From positions 1-64,000 of the forward strand of contig NZ_JACIFA010000013.1 of assembly GCF_014197135.1 (NCBI RefSeq): a DNA stretch of 64,000 nucleotides, given 5' to 3'. The translations under genes and the position numbers were made by a program. A model generated the notes under the pieces. It was not told the DNA's origin. It searched no databases and saw only the letters and a list, made by a program, of their open reading frames with translations. Positions 63,249 to 64,000 of the stretch are shown here, one piece after another; position 1 is the first letter of the stretch; each line of letters opens with the position of its first letter. The stretch comes from Sphingomonas zeae. Its GTDB lineage: Bacteria > Pseudomonadota > Alphaproteobacteria > Sphingomonadales > Sphingomonadaceae.

Positions 63249-64000
63249 CGGTTCAGCCTTTGCAGAAGATAGGCGCGAAGCCGCCGCGCCATCGCCTCGT
63301 CGAGCGGGGAGAGCGGGCCGCGCGATGCAGGCGGCAGATGGGCGACGACCGCTTCGCCGTCACCGAAGATATAATGGTCGAAGACCGCCCGCCAGGCGTG
63401 CTTCTCCGCCGCCGGTCGGTCGCGCAGCGACAGCATCGCATGCATCACACTATCCATCGGCGTGTCGAGATAGTCCGGCGCCGCGTTCCACCAATAATTG
63501 ACGAGGATGTTGAACACCTCCAGCGCCTCGACATGGTGCCACCACAGCGCCGGATAGACCAACAGGTCGCCGGGTTCGAGTTCGGCCACCAAGGCCTGGG
63601 CCATGGCATCGGCAAAACGGGGATAGCGATCGAGATCGGGCCGGGCGAAGTCGACCATGCTGACCACCTGTCCGCCCGGCGTCGGGGCAAGCGGACCGGG
63701 ATAGAGATTGCCGATCTGATCCGGGGGAAACAGGGTGAAGCGGCGCCGACCGACGGCGCAGATCGCCGCATTGTTCGCCATGTCATAATGCGCCGACGCG
63801 GTGGTCCGGTTGCCGATCCAGATACTGGCCAGCGGCGGATGACGGTCGAACAGCCCGTCAGACGGAACCAGGTCATTCTCGCGGCGAAAACCCGGCAGAT
63901 AGGCGTCGAGATCGGTCGATCCCATATAGAGCGCAGGCGCATCCCCCGGCCCGTGGGCGTCGTCCAGCAGCCGCGCCATGAACGCGCGCAGGGGCAGGGT
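63245..64000 (-). CDS. Cupin_8/JmjC-like domain protein (partial at window end)
   Basis: The last 252 codons of a gene whose frame stays open to the window edge; relatives are about 330 residues. 'PPLASIWIGNRTTASAHYDM' has the HxD-type metal motif (HYD), 'FTLFPPDQIGNLYPGPL' follows, and 'LEPGDLLVYPALWWHHVEAL' carries the distal histidine region. These proteins belong to the Fe(II)/2-oxoglutarate-like cupin_8 family ('Pass1-related') that accompanies halogenase-like genes and TonB receptors in sphingomonads. It is coupled to the halogenase by ATGA. The start lies outside the window. Confidence 0.88.
   Translation of the reverse strand, partial: TLPLRAFMARLLDDAHGPGDAPALYMGSTDLDAYLPGFRRENDLVPSDGLFDRHPPLASIWIGNRTTASAHYDMANNAAICAVGRRRFTLFPPDQIGNLYPGPLAPTPGGQVVSMVDFARPDLDRYPRFADAMAQALVAELEPGDLLVYPALWWHHVEALEVFNILVNYWWNAAPDYLDTPMDSVMHAMLSLRDRPAAEKHAWRAVFDHYIFGDGEAVVAHLPPASRGPLSPLDEAMARRLRAYLLQRLNR

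Noticed and set aside
61830..63272. 480-codon plus-strand frame opposite the second halogenase
   Set aside because: Shadow of the halogenase gene, which has all family motifs.

Overview
The window reads as the chromosome of a high-GC alphaproteobacterium of the Sphingomonas type. The evidence is the number and style of TonB-dependent receptors (signal peptide, then a short 'DIVVTG' or 'DIVVTA' segment and plug), flavin-dependent tryptophan-halogenase-like proteins paired with SapC and cupin_8/JmjC proteins, GH95/GH43/GH31 enzymes, and large acyl-CoA catabolic gene sets. The species is inferred, not shown. No rRNA, tRNA or CRISPR array was recognised.

Layout. (1) 1-7 kb: the 5' end of an IS1182-type transposase, a ClC chloride channel, a secreted VIT/vWA/DUF2135 protein, SapC, and a tryptophan-halogenase-like flavoprotein, the last diverging from a TonB receptor. 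(2) 7-24 kb: a plant-polysaccharide locus, best read as xyloglucan side-chain use. It holds a TonB receptor and GH95, then on the minus strand GH31, a GPH-type sugar symporter, a clan GH-A hydrolase, a second TonB receptor and GH43, with a divergent LacI regulator. A perfect 16-bp LacI-type palindrome lies before GH31 and a close variant before the second receptor. (3) 24.3-59.3 kb: a catabolic island of about 35 kb rich in CoA-dependent enzymes, with a decayed IS5-family transposase remnant at each end. (4) 59.3-61.7 kb: insertion-sequence wreckage around a Tet(X)-like flavin monooxygenase. (5) 61.7-64 kb: a second halogenase-like gene and its cupin_8 partner, cut by the window end.

The island has four blocks. 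Block A (24.6-31 kb) has a minus operon of two crotonases, a carotenoid oxygenase and a TetR gene. It diverges from GFA and thioesterase genes across a perfect 38-bp palindrome. Block B (31-41.7 kb, minus) holds an uncharacterised tandem-domain protein, an APH-type phosphotransferase, an acyl-CoA ligase, LysR, a CaiB CoA-transferase, a thiolase-fold protein without the usual catalytic residues, a crotonase, an aldehyde dehydrogenase and a tyrosine phosphatase. Block C (41.8-47.2 kb) has two acyl-CoA dehydrogenases around a large MalT/LAL-type LuxR regulator, with near-identical 16-bp boxes upstream of both dehydrogenases. Block D (47.3-58.9 kb) has a TonB receptor followed by acyl-CoA synthetase, SDR, CoA-transferase A and B, ACAD11-like dehydrogenase, APH phosphotransferase and thiolase. 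A TetR gene then diverges from an MpaB/DUF2236 oxygenase over an 18-bp palindrome. Block D matches the logic of levulinate/4-hydroxyacid catabolism (Lva/ACAD11 phosphorylation route).

Working picture (inference): a hydrophobic, probably branched or isoprenoid-like compound is imported by the 47-kb TonB receptor and oxidatively cleaved by the carotenoid-oxygenase-family and/or MpaB-family enzyme. It is then thioesterified and beta-oxidised, with 4-keto/4-hydroxy intermediates rescued through the kinase-dehydrogenase pair. The natural substrate cannot be read from the sequence.
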